Shown here: positions 33,782-41,857 of the stretch, piece after piece
Position numbering within the stretch: position 1 is the stretch's first letter
How the letters are laid out: each line of letters opens with the position of its first letter
NCBI RefSeq assembly: GCF_910578445.1
Contig: NZ_CAJTQC010000009.1
Location: 47,135-99,426, forward strand
Direction of reading: 5' to 3'
Length of the DNA: 52,292 nt
DNA from: an uncultured Duncaniella sp.
GTDB lineage: Bacteria; Bacteroidota; Bacteroidia; Bacteroidales; Muribaculaceae
Translations under genes and position numbers: made by a program
The notes under the pieces: model-generated
What the model was told of the DNA's origin: nothing
What the model saw: only the letters and a program-made list of their open reading frames with translations
Database searches by the model: none

Positions 33782-35575
33782 ATGAAAAAAGTTTTACTCT
33801 CTCTGCTCGGTGTGCTGATAGCGCTCCCGGGCATCTCCCGCGACTTCTCCTACACGTACGAGGGACAGAAGCTGAAGTACACCGTCATTGACGAAGAGGC
33901 CAAGACCTGCAAGACAAAGGAAGGCGATTGGGCATGGATGGGATATCAGCCCGGTAATAATGTTTCGGGAGAATTAATTATTCCGGAAATAGCTATGGAT
34001 GGAGATACCGGGTATACAGTCACTTCTCTTAGCAAGGGTGCTTTTTTTTATTGCAGCGGTCTGAGATCGGTTACCTTCCCCGAGTCGCTCACATCAATCG
34101 GCGATGAAGCCTTCTATGGTTGCAGCAGTCTGACATTGGTCAAAACTAAAGCTATGACACCCCCGGAAATAAAAGACAACTCATTCGGCGGGCTTTATGC
34201 AACCGTAACCGTGTCAGTGCCCGCGGATGCTTTTAATGACTATATTGGTACAAACTGGGGATTGTTTGAAAATTTCCGTCTCGGCGATTCTGATAAAATT
34301 TCAAAGACTTTTGAGACAGGCAATCTGAAATACCGGCTTTCCCCGGTTAAATCGGAAGAAGGCAAGAATCTGGCGGTAGTTATGCCGGGCGATTATTCCG
34401 CTTTGACGGAAGTCACCATTCCCGAGCGAATCACATATTCTGACAATGGCTCAAACGAACGTTATTACGTTGATGCCATCGGTTACAAGGCTTTCAACGG
34501 ATGTTCGAATCTTACGACAGTCACATTCAACTCCCGGAATGCCGCGAGGACAATCTGTGGGTATGCTTTTGCCGGTACAAATATTAGCGCAATCACAATG
34601 CCGAAGACCATAGAATCAATCGGCGACCATGCGTTCAGCAAGTGCTCGTCATTGAGCAGTGTCGAAATTCCCGGGAGTGTCAGAACCATAGGCGACTATG
34701 CGTTCTACAAAACGCAGAATCTTGGCAAAGTGACTTTCAATGGGGGGCTTGAATCAATCGGCGACTATGCGTTCAGCGAGTGCTCGTTATTGAGCAGTGT
34801 CGAAATTCCCGGGAGCGTCAGAACCATAGGCGACTATGCGTTCTACGAAACTCGGAATCTTGGCAAAGTGACTTTCAATGAGGGTCTCGAATCAATTGGA
34901 GAACGCGCTTTTTCGGCATATTCTGATAGAAACGTAGAGCCGATTTATATTCCGTCAACTCTTAAGTCCGTCGTAAAAGACGCTTTCTTCAATTTCAACT
35001 GTCGGTATGTGAATATTTCAGATCTGGCGTCATGGTGTAATATTGATTTTGCAAATTCAAATTCAAATCCTGCAGCTCATAGAAAAGGACTGTATCTGAA
35101 TGGTGAAATAATCACTGATTTGGTTATTCCCGAATCAGTGAAGGCTGTTAAAGACTATACGTTCTGCTACAATAACGAATTGGATTCCGTCACCTTCAAC
35201 GAATCCCTGCAAACGATAGGAGCATCAGCCTTTGAGGGATGCATCGCATTGGAATCTTTAATCTTCAACGAAGGGTTGCAGAGCATAAGCGATAAAGCTT
35301 TCTATAACTGTAATGCCATCAGCTCGCTCATTCTGCCCAATTCGCTGAGCACTATCGGCCAACAGGCCTTCTATGGAGAGAAGTCCATGAAAAACCTCAC
35401 TATCGGCACTTCGCTTACGGAATGTAATGCCGACAGCTTCGAAGGGTGTAACTTCGACAATCTCATCATAACAGATGGTCTGACCAAACTGAGATTCAGC
35501 GGAGAATGGGATAAGGTGGGCATACATAACCTTTATATGGGCCGTCCGATTGAATTTGTAACCTCTGAAAATTAA
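33782..35575 (+). CDS. BspA-type leucine-rich-repeat surface protein
   Basis: This 597-residue exported protein has a signal peptide (MKKVLLSLLGVLIALPGIS) and many TpLRR/LRR_5 repeats of about 23 residues with the pattern L-x-x-V-x-I/F-P-x-S-V/L-x-x-I-G-x-x-A-F-x-x-C (e.g. LRSVTFPESLTSIGDEAFYGC). These repeats form a solenoid used for adhesion in gut and oral Bacteroidetes. Two neighbouring 46-residue blocks are nearly identical at DNA level (34613-34750 and 34751-34888). No typical type IX sorting domain is visible at the C-terminus (ends GRPIEFVTSEN), unlike the next gene, so anchoring is unclear. It forms a tandem pair, 8 bp apart. Confidence 0.87.
   Translation: MKKVLLSLLGVLIALPGISRDFSYTYEGQKLKYTVIDEEAKTCKTKEGDWAWMGYQPGNNVSGELIIPEIAMDGDTGYTVTSLSKGAFFYCSGLRSVTFPESLTSIGDEAFYGCSSLTLVKTKAMTPPEIKDNSFGGLYATVTVSVPADAFNDYIGTNWGLFENFRLGDSDKISKTFETGNLKYRLSPVKSEEGKNLAVVMPGDYSALTEVTIPERITYSDNGSNERYYVDAIGYKAFNGCSNLTTVTFNSRNAARTICGYAFAGTNISAITMPKTIESIGDHAFSKCSSLSSVEIPGSVRTIGDYAFYKTQNLGKVTFNGGLESIGDYAFSECSLLSSVEIPGSVRTIGDYAFYETRNLGKVTFNEGLESIGERAFSAYSDRNVEPIYIPSTLKSVVKDAFFNFNCRYVNISDLASWCNIDFANSNSNPAAHRKGLYLNGEIITDLVIPESVKAVKDYTFCYNNELDSVTFNESLQTIGASAFEGCIALESLIFNEGLQSISDKAFYNCNAISSLILPNSLSTIGQQAFYGEKSMKNLTIGTSLTECNADSFEGCNFDNLIITDGLTKLRFSGEWDKVGIHNLYMGRPIEFVTSEN
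34613..34888 (+). repeat. 138-bp tandem duplication inside the BspA-like gene
   Basis: Two consecutive 138-bp copies (46 codons = two LRR units) differ at only a handful of positions. The copy boundary is the gaatcaat at 34613, 34751 and 34889. The frame is kept, so the repeat number can expand or contract without breaking the protein. Confidence 0.85.
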
Positions 35576-35583
35576 TTGACATT

Positions 35584-37068
35584 ATGAAAAAGATACAATA
35601 TAATCTTGGTTCTCAGCTTCTCTTGGCTGTAGCGATGTTTGTCGCAGGTATGTGGCAACCGGTTTTCGCGTTCACATACAACGGACTGAATTATTCCGTG
35701 GTCAGCGGCAATACAGTAAAAGTCGCATCCCAAGGAAACTCGACATCTCTCTCAGGGAAAATTGAAATCCCGTCGACAGTGATTAACAACGGCTCAAGCT
35801 ATTCAGTCACAGAAATCGAAGATAATGCCTTCATCGAGTGTAGGAACATTACGGAAATCGTTGTCCCCGAAACCGTGACCACCATAGGTGGAGGCAGCTT
35901 TGCATATTGCTCGTCGCTCAAGACTCTTGACCTCGGTTCAGGAGTCACTACTATCGGTGCCGACCTCTACACCGGCCTGTCAGCTCTGCAGACGGTAATC
36001 AGCCGCAACACCACACCTCCGTCTATACGGAATTGGGGAGCGGTGAAAACCAGCGCCACGCTCTATGTGCCTGCAAGCGCTATTGACGCGTATAAGAATG
36101 CCTCGATATGGAGCTATTTTTCAAAAATAAAAGAACTTGAGTCCGGTTTCCAAAATATTGGAACAATCATTGTCGGTAATCTTGTCGAGGAAATAACTCC
36201 CGGTCTTTTTTCAAACTGTAGAGAACTCAGGGAGCTGAAACTTGGCAGCGGGTTAACCACTATCGGTGACGAGGCATTCAGTGGCTGCACTGCTCTGACT
36301 GAGGTAGTCCTGCCGCCGTCGGTAGAGACCATTGGCGCTTCGGCTTTCGCCGGCAATAGCAAGCTCGCCTCAATCATCATGGGTCACAATGTGAAGAGCA
36401 TCGGCGAGAAGGCGTTTGACCTCTGCCCGGCTCAGACCGTAAGCATCACCGCGCAGACACCTCCCACAGCACCGGACAATACTTTCAGCAAATACACCGG
36501 CAACCTCTACGTGCAGGGCGAGGATGCACTCAAGGCATATTACAATGCTGATTACTGCTGGTTTCAGTTCGAGGGTCATGTGATGATCGAGCCTACAGAA
36601 CTCAAGGTGGAAGGCGACAAGAAGCTCACCGGCAAACCCGGCGATACATTCCAGCTCACAGCCACGCTTTATCCCGAGGATGTGACACTGACCGATATCT
36701 TCTGGCGCTCGACCAATCCCGACATCGCCACCGTCGATGCCAACGGCCTTGTGACTCTCCATGCGGATATTAGCGACATCATGGCAATGGCCGAGGGCGA
36801 TGACTCTCAGTCAAACTCATGCAAGATTATCGCTGAGTCGCTCTATGCCAACGGTCCTGTGGCTGAGATTGAGGTGACAAACGATACTTCGGGCATCGAG
36901 GATGTGGTAGTGTCTGGCGGAGAGGAGAATGGTGAGATTGATTTCAATCAGCCTGTTGAGGTGTATAGTATCAACGGCATGCGCGTGGCCGCGTCTGTCG
37001 ATGGCCTTCCTGCCGGTTTCTATGTTGTCCGTCAGGGTAAGGCGGTGAAGAAAATCGTTGTCAGATAA
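35584..37068 (+). CDS. BspA-type LRR protein with Ig-like domain and sorting-like C-terminus
   Basis: This 494-residue exported protein has a signal peptide ending about PVFA and BspA-type leucine-rich repeats (about 65-305: ITEIVVPETVTTIGGGSFAYC). A bacterial Ig-like (Big_2) domain follows (about 335-425: PTELKVEGDKKLTGKPGD, FWRSTNPDIATVDANGLVTL). The C-terminal segment PVEVYSINGMRVAA... LPAGFYVVRQG is the pattern of type IX secretion/sorting domains in Bacteroidota. It is therefore a likely cell-surface adhesin. It follows the other BspA gene by 8 bp and is followed by a strong terminator. Confidence 0.87.
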   Translation: MKKIQYNLGSQLLLAVAMFVAGMWQPVFAFTYNGLNYSVVSGNTVKVASQGNSTSLSGKIEIPSTVINNGSSYSVTEIEDNAFIECRNITEIVVPETVTTIGGGSFAYCSSLKTLDLGSGVTTIGADLYTGLSALQTVISRNTTPPSIRNWGAVKTSATLYVPASAIDAYKNASIWSYFSKIKELESGFQNIGTIIVGNLVEEITPGLFSNCRELRELKLGSGLTTIGDEAFSGCTALTEVVLPPSVETIGASAFAGNSKLASIIMGHNVKSIGEKAFDLCPAQTVSITAQTPPTAPDNTFSKYTGNLYVQGEDALKAYYNADYCWFQFEGHVMIEPTELKVEGDKKLTGKPGDTFQLTATLYPEDVTLTDIFWRSTNPDIATVDANGLVTLHADISDIMAMAEGDDSQSNSCKIIAESLYANGPVAEIEVTNDTSGIEDVVVSGGEENGEIDFNQPVEVYSINGMRVAASVDGLPAGFYVVRQGKAVKKIVVR

Positions 37069-37113
37069 TAGCTGATACCACGGTGGCCGGATGTGGCCGC
37101 TGACTGCAATTGC

Positions 37114-37160
37114 GCGGGAGCGCTTTCCCCCGGAGGGGGAAGGTGCTCCCGCTGTTTTTT
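37114..37160 (+). terminator. Terminator after the BspA pair
   Basis: The stem GCGGGAGC / GCTCCCGC continues through CTTTCCCCC / GGGGGAAG with a 3-base loop and small bulges, then TGTTTTTT. Confidence 0.88.
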
Positions 37161-37348
37161 CATCATCGCGCCCGGTATCAACCCCCATGCACATCCGTCC
37201 CCGCACATCTTCGCTACGCTCCGATGTACTGGGCTATGAGTAAGAGGATGTCCTGCGGGACATCTTTCGGGGTGGTTGTTTCGTGGCGGGGAGGTTGGTC
37301 GGGAGTGTTTTTTATGGCTGAGGGGGTGGGAAAACGCTGATTTTTGTG
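37161..37348. other. Spacer with a palindromic repeat shared with 32456
   Basis: It contains the inverted repeat gatgtcctgcgggacatc (37248-37265) and the flank ttt-cggggtg. A closely similar unit (gatgtcctgccggacatc) occurs at 32456-32473. A further direct/inverted cacatc...gatgt pair lies at 37190-37230. No gene is supported. Confidence 0.6.
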
Positions 37349-37356
37349 TACATTTG
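37349..37356 (+). promoter_or_regulatory. Promoter -7 box of the putative porin gene
   Basis: TACATTTG followed by C ends only 9 bases before the ATG, so the transcript has a leader of about 3-5 nt. A very similar promoter-start module is at 41354-41373. Confidence 0.65.
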
Positions 37357-37365
37357 CAGTCACTT

Positions 37366-39342
37366 ATGAAAAAATATCTATTAATTATTTTCACTATAAT
37401 AGCGGCCGGATTCTGTGTCGCGGCTGCCGATGATGTTCCCGACGACTCGCTGTCATATTCGTGGCGCATCCTTCAGCCGCTCGGATTGCGTGAGCGTGCG
37501 CCTCTTGACACTCTTCTCTACAACTATCACAAGACGGCTGTCCCTTCGTCATACAGTCCGGCTTTTGCCACTACCGGCAATCAGGCTTCGGTGGGTAAGA
37601 ACATGATTTTCATGCAGAGCAATCCGATGAGCGATTTCTTCTTCCGCGATGCAAAGCAGTTCTGGATTCCCGACATAGAGACCATGCGTTTCTACAATTC
37701 GCGCATCCCGATGACCCAGCTTGGCTATAATACCGGCGGCGGACGTGAAATCGCCCAAGACTGGCTGCGCATGATGTTTTCGGGCAATCTCAACAAGCGC
37801 ACGCAGATCGGTGCGCAATTGTCGTATCCATATTCGAAAGGCAGCTACAACTATCAGGCTGCCAAGGGTATGGTGTGGGGGCTGTCAGGCTCATATACCG
37901 GCGACCGCTATGAGTTTCAGGGATTTTTCAATGCCTACAATATGCTCAACAAGGAGAATGGCGGTATCACTGACGACCTCTACATCCTTGATCCGGCGCA
38001 GCTTCAGGGCGGTGTCTCGTCGATTAATGCCAAAAGTATTCCCACAAACCTTACGGCATCACATTCGCGTGTGACCGGCAAGCAGTTCTATATGAACCAT
38101 CGCTATAAGGTGGGCTACTGGCGCGAGGAGAAGGACGAGAATGATTCGATAGTCGCACGGGAATATGTCCCCGTGTCGAGTTTTATCTGGACTTTCGATT
38201 ATAACGCCGCGCGCCATAAATTCACAAATTCCAATGCCTCGGAGGAGGAGAGTTTCTGGACAAACCACTACATGAGTACGGCTGCCACCACCGACAAGAC
38301 CAGCTACAGCTCCATGCGCAACACCGTCGGTGTCTCCCTGCTCGAAGGTTTCAACAAATATGCCAAGGCCGGGCTCGGGGCGTTTCTAACCCACGAACTT
38401 CGCACCTATCATCAGACCGACGACACTCTTGCCATATCAGGCCCTGACCGTCCGGAGGGGCTGACTCCCTATCCGTTCGAGTCGCGTCTCAAAGGTAAGG
38501 AGACACAGAATCTCCTCTATGTCGGCGCACAGCTCGTCAAGCAGCAGGGTCATCTGCTCAATTATGAGGCAACGGCAAGTCTTGGACTCATCGGCCCGGC
38601 GGCCGGCGAAATCAAGGCCGACGGCAATGTCTCGACCCGAATCAAGCTTCTCGGTGATACAGTCACGGTGAAGGGCTACGGTCATTTCAGCAACACCACC
38701 GCGCCCTACCTCATGAACAACTACATCTCGAACCACTTTGCATGGATGAACGATTTCGGCAAGACGCGCCGTCTGCGTTTCGGCGGCATACTGAATCTGC
38801 CGCATACGGGAACTCATGTCGATGTGGGTGTCGAAAATGTCCAGAACCACATCTATTTCGGTCCGGATATGCTTCCGGTCCAGAACGGAGGAAGCGTTCA
38901 GGTGTTCAGTGTGCAGCTTCAGCAAAATCTTCGCTGGCGTGCGCTCAACTGGGAAAATTCGCTGATCTATCAGAAATCGTCGGACGATGCGGTCATCCCG
39001 CTCCCTCAGTTTGCCGTCTACTCCAATCTTTTCCTAAACTTCAAGGTTGCCAAGGTGCTTGAGGTGCAGATGGGTGTCGATATGGATTACTACACGGAAT
39101 ATTACGCGCCCGGCTACCAGCCGGCGACGATGGCCTTCTACAATCAGCGCGAAATCAAGTGTGGCAACTATCCGTTTATGAACGCCTATGCCAATTTCAA
39201 GCTCTCGCGCGCGCGATTCTTTGTATTATACTCACATCTCAACCAAGGATTGTTTGGCAATGACGATTATTTCTCGCTTCCGCACTATCCGCTCAATCCG
39301 CGACGTTTCCAGATGGGTGTGATTGTCGATTTCATGAACTGA
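37366..39342 (+). CDS. Putative outer-membrane porin (Bacteroidota putative porin family)
   Basis: This 658-residue protein has a signal peptide (MKKYLLIIFTIIAAGFCVAAA). The remainder alternates polar and aromatic residues in beta-strand fashion, with conserved-looking blocks LGYNTGGGREIAQDWLRMMFSGNLNKRTQIG and the C-terminal strand RRFQMGVIVDFMN, as in the 'putative porin' family of Bacteroidota. It probably forms an outer-membrane barrel. ATG 37366 is chosen because the signal peptide starts there and the promoter lies just in front; the 30-codon upstream extension lies outside the predicted transcript. The solute is unknown. Confidence 0.8.
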   Translation: MKKYLLIIFTIIAAGFCVAAADDVPDDSLSYSWRILQPLGLRERAPLDTLLYNYHKTAVPSSYSPAFATTGNQASVGKNMIFMQSNPMSDFFFRDAKQFWIPDIETMRFYNSRIPMTQLGYNTGGGREIAQDWLRMMFSGNLNKRTQIGAQLSYPYSKGSYNYQAAKGMVWGLSGSYTGDRYEFQGFFNAYNMLNKENGGITDDLYILDPAQLQGGVSSINAKSIPTNLTASHSRVTGKQFYMNHRYKVGYWREEKDENDSIVAREYVPVSSFIWTFDYNAARHKFTNSNASEEESFWTNHYMSTAATTDKTSYSSMRNTVGVSLLEGFNKYAKAGLGAFLTHELRTYHQTDDTLAISGPDRPEGLTPYPFESRLKGKETQNLLYVGAQLVKQQGHLLNYEATASLGLIGPAAGEIKADGNVSTRIKLLGDTVTVKGYGHFSNTTAPYLMNNYISNHFAWMNDFGKTRRLRFGGILNLPHTGTHVDVGVENVQNHIYFGPDMLPVQNGGSVQVFSVQLQQNLRWRALNWENSLIYQKSSDDAVIPLPQFAVYSNLFLNFKVAKVLEVQMGVDMDYYTEYYAPGYQPATMAFYNQREIKCGNYPFMNAYANFKLSRARFFVLYSHLNQGLFGNDDYFSLPHYPLNPRRFQMGVIVDFMN

Positions 39343-39428
39343 CATATACCGCTATCAACTGCGTTTTTTAACAATAATTCGAATCACACATCTTTTCGGA
39401 GAGAATTTTTAGCAAACCCATAAAGCCC

Positions 39429-39467
39429 GGCCGGTTGTTTATATAGTTGATATATAAATGACCGGCC
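39429..39467. promoter_or_regulatory. Long hairpin 6 bp before the start codon of the solute-binding protein
   Basis: GGCCGGT (39429-39435) pairs with ACCGGCC (39461-39467), and TTTATAT (39438-39444) with ATATAAA (39452-39458), separated by a 2x2 TG/TG loop. A 7-base loop closes it. No T run follows, and the ATG (39474) sits just after it. It could be a terminator for the porin gene or, more interestingly, a translational control hairpin. Confidence 0.65.
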
Positions 39468-39473
39468 TTGCTT

Positions 39474-40403
39474 ATGTCAAATGACAATCATATCTCAGAC
39501 CGTCCTTCCCGTGGCGGTCAGCCAGTCCCTCGCAAACATAAGGGACTCCGCTCGCTCTTCCGCGCTCCGTTCGGAGGCATACTGCTGTCGCTGTTGCTGA
39601 TGGCAATCTTCGTTGTGGTTACAGTCAAAGGATGCTCTTCGCCTGTGCCGTCGCGTGGATATGAGTATGTCAGAGGTCGCGGCGACACCATCAATGTGGC
39701 CATTGACTATTCGCCAATGTCACTGTATCGTTACGGCGATTCTCTCGCGGGTTTCAACTACGAAATGATGAAGGGGATGGCAGCTCTTTATGGCGACCAT
39801 GTGAAATTCTATCCTATCGCCTCAATAAATGAAGCCCTTGACGACCTTCAAAGCGGAAAGTATGACGTGGTGATTTCCGATCTGCCAATCACGGCCTCCC
39901 GCCGTGAAAGTTTCCGTTTCACCGAACCGGTCTATCTCGACAAGCAGGTGCTGATCAGCCGCGACACCACCATACGTTCGCGCCTCGACCTTGCCGGAAA
40001 AGAGGTATGGGCGCTTAAAAACTCTCCGGTTGCCGAGCGCTTGCAGAATCTATCGCGAGAAATCGGCGATACGATAATCCTGCGCCACGACTCTATAAGA
40101 AGCGCCGAGCAGCTGTTCATGCTGACGGCAATGGGAAAAATCCCCCGTGCGGTCATAAATGAAGCGAAAGCCACGCTTCTCGCAAAGGATTATCCCGAGG
40201 TCGACATATCAACACCTGTCTCGTTCACGCAGTTCCAGTCGTGGGTGGTAAACAAGTCGGACTCAGTGCTCGCCGACACGCTCGACGCTCAGATACGCAG
40301 GTTCAAGGAAACTCCGGAATACGAGGCTCTTGTCAGGCGCTATCTCATGCAGGTGGCTGAGAGCGGTGTGACACTGCCGGACGACACAACCGCTAAAAAG
40401 TGA
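39474..40403 (+). CDS. Membrane-anchored solute-binding protein (SBP_bac_3-like)
   Basis: This 309-residue protein has a basic N-terminal tail of about 30 residues and then one membrane helix (GGILLSLLLMAIFVVVTVKGC). The periplasmic part is a family 3 solute-binding fold (INVAIDYSPMSLYRYGDSLAGFNYEMMKGMAALYG, then DDLQSGKYDVVISDLPITASRRESFRFTEPVYLDKQVLI). The pattern G-F-x-Y-E-M and D-V-V-I-x-D-x-P-I-T-x-x-R matches amino-acid or polar-solute binders, or the sensor part of MltF-like lytic transglycosylases, but no transglycosylase domain follows. No permease genes are nearby, so it may be a sensor or orphan binder. Confidence 0.78.
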   Translation: MSNDNHISDRPSRGGQPVPRKHKGLRSLFRAPFGGILLSLLLMAIFVVVTVKGCSSPVPSRGYEYVRGRGDTINVAIDYSPMSLYRYGDSLAGFNYEMMKGMAALYGDHVKFYPIASINEALDDLQSGKYDVVISDLPITASRRESFRFTEPVYLDKQVLISRDTTIRSRLDLAGKEVWALKNSPVAERLQNLSREIGDTIILRHDSIRSAEQLFMLTAMGKIPRAVINEAKATLLAKDYPEVDISTPVSFTQFQSWVVNKSDSVLADTLDAQIRRFKETPEYEALVRRYLMQVAESGVTLPDDTTAKK

Positions 40404-40610
40404 AAATCAGACAGATGACATCAACAAATTTAATCCGGCGAGTGTTATTATAATAAAATGAAACGCACAGAGCCACCGGGCTCTCAATCTTCTTCCCGCA
40501 TGAAATGCTCCGGACACATAGCCGGGCGAACCTCACGGACAGGGATGACTTCTGAAGAAAATCAAAATAAGAAAAATAAATTTCAACTATTAATCAAAAA
40601 ATAAGTCGTT

Positions 40611-41165
40611 ATGAAAACGCTCATTGAAAAATTCTGGGGTCAGACCCGCTATTGGTGGGTTGTCCTCTGCGCGGGAATCCTCATGGTTATCTGTGGATTT
40701 GCCTATTGGTTCTGGCCGGTAGCCGGTTATGCGGTTGCTTCACAGATATTTGGCTGGCTTCTCCTTCTCGTCGGTGTTGTCCAGCTTCTGGTTGCCTCAG
40801 GTCCTAACCGCGGCAGTGGCTGGGGATGGTGGCTTGCAGGTGGTGTGATTGACATCTTTATCGGATTCATGCTCGTGCGCAGCATAGTCCTTTCGGAAAT
40901 GGTGTTCCCCTACTTTATAGCATTTATCTTCATCTATTGGGGCATCAGCGCCGTGTGCAGTGCTGTCGTGCAGAGCGGTCGTCGCTACTGGTGGCTCTAT
41001 CTTGTCAACGGTATCCTGCTCATGCTCATCGGTTTCTTCTTCATTGAGGCCGGCTGGCTTCAGGACATGGCTATGACCAGCTTCCTGACATCTCTGGCAT
41101 TCATCTACTGGGGCTTCTCGATTGCGATGCTCTCGTATGATATGAAACCTGTCTACCGCCGCTGA
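40611..41165 (+). CDS. HdeD/DUF308 family membrane protein
   Basis: This 184-residue membrane protein has six hydrophobic segments in three pairs and many Trp/Gly residues (RYWWVVLCAGILMVICGFAYWFWP; WWLYLVNGILLMLIGFFFIEAGW). This is the DUF308 repeat found in HdeD acid-resistance proteins. The exact role outside enterobacteria is unknown. It is a monocistronic gene; the 207 bp before it hold only a 48-codon frame that I do not trust. A perfect hairpin at 41250-41283 follows. Confidence 0.82.
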   Translation: MKTLIEKFWGQTRYWWVVLCAGILMVICGFAYWFWPVAGYAVASQIFGWLLLLVGVVQLLVASGPNRGSGWGWWLAGGVIDIFIGFMLVRSIVLSEMVFPYFIAFIFIYWGISAVCSAVVQSGRRYWWLYLVNGILLMLIGFFFIEAGWLQDMAMTSFLTSLAFIYWGFSIAMLSYDMKPVYRR

Positions 41166-41249
41166 TTCTGCGACATATCTTTAGCCTGCTGCCGACAGTT
41201 TCCTACCCCGCTGTCATAGCGCTAAATATACATATGATTAATGATACCT

Positions 41250-41283
41250 GAATGGCTTCCGGCACAAGCGCCGGAAGCCATTC
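41250..41283. terminator. Perfect 14-bp hairpin after the HdeD-like gene
   Basis: gaatggcttccggc (41250-41263) pairs perfectly with its complement at 41270-41283 across a 6-base loop. There is no T run on either side, so it is either a weak terminator or a processing/stability element. Confidence 0.55.
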
Positions 41284-41370
41284 GACGTGATAGGACATGG
41301 CCTCCGGTTTGGGAGAGTATGGCTATAGTTTTGCTTATTGGATGCTTTTTTCGTATATTTACAGTCAGTT

Positions 41371-41397
41371 ATGAAAAATGCGGCTTATTTCGGGTAG
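41371..41397 (+). other. Truncated promoter-start module (8-codon frame)
   Basis: A TATATTTA box (41354-41361), then acagtcagttATGAAAAA, then a stop after eight codons (MKNAAYFG). The module closely mirrors the porin promoter and start at 37341-37374, with the same box-to-ATG distance. It is either a decayed gene start or a leader. Confidence 0.45.
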
Positions 41398-41440
41398 CAT
41401 AAGTAGTACTTTTGAAAAACATTGATAATACTCACAGGTT

Positions 41441-41770
41441 ATGAATCTCAAAGAAAGGGAATGTCCACATTGCCGCCGGCAGGTATCTGTCGGTGTTTGT
41501 TCCAGATATTTTTTGCGGGGCACGGCGTACACGGTTCGGTGTAATCACTGCGATACGGAATTAGCTCTTGTCAAAGAGCCTATACCATTTAAATGGTGTC
41601 CGTTCGCCGGTTTTTTAAGTGCTGTGATTCCTGCGGAGTATTTTTTATTTGTCCGGCATCTGGGACTCGCAAAGTCGTTGTCGTATGCCGCTGTCTGCAG
41701 TGCGGTGACGGTTTGTATCATAGCAGTTCTCACAATGAAGAGAATTTATTTTAAGAAAGTGACATATTGA
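41441..41770 (+). CDS. Small membrane protein with a zinc-ribbon head
   Basis: This 109-residue protein has an N-terminal zinc ribbon of two CxxC knuckles (CPHC, 8-11; CNHC, 34-37). Two membrane helices follow (about 53-72 and 80-97) and a basic C-terminus (MKRIYFKKV). Such small zinc-ribbon/TM proteins are common orphans in Bacteroidota. No function can be given. It lies between a decayed start module and rarA. Confidence 0.75.
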   Translation: MNLKERECPHCRRQVSVGVCSRYFLRGTAYTVRCNHCDTELALVKEPIPFKWCPFAGFLSAVIPAEYFLFVRHLGLAKSLSYAAVCSAVTVCIIAVLTMKRIYFKKVTY

Positions 41771-41823
41771 GACTTAAATCTTTAAGTGACAGACTCTGAT
41801 GAAACCGGAGGTTGTCGGAGGCT

Positions 41824-41853
41824 TTTGATTTGCCGGAAAAATGAGTAAATTTG
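41824..41853 (+). promoter_or_regulatory. Promoter of rarA, probably giving a leaderless mRNA
   Basis: TTTG (41824-41827), 18 bases, TAAATTTG (41846-41853). The ATG at 41858 is only four bases after the box, so transcription should start at or next to the start codon. Confidence 0.6.
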
Positions 41854-41857
41854 CATT

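Noticed and set aside
37276..37365. 30-codon N-terminal extension of the porin gene
   Set aside because: A good signal peptide begins at 37366 and the promoter lies at 37349-37356, downstream of the extended start.
40458..40604. 48-codon frame upstream of the HdeD-like gene
   Set aside because: Basic, low-complexity C-terminus and no promoter, and it lies in what is more likely the leader of the next gene. Not strong enough to call.
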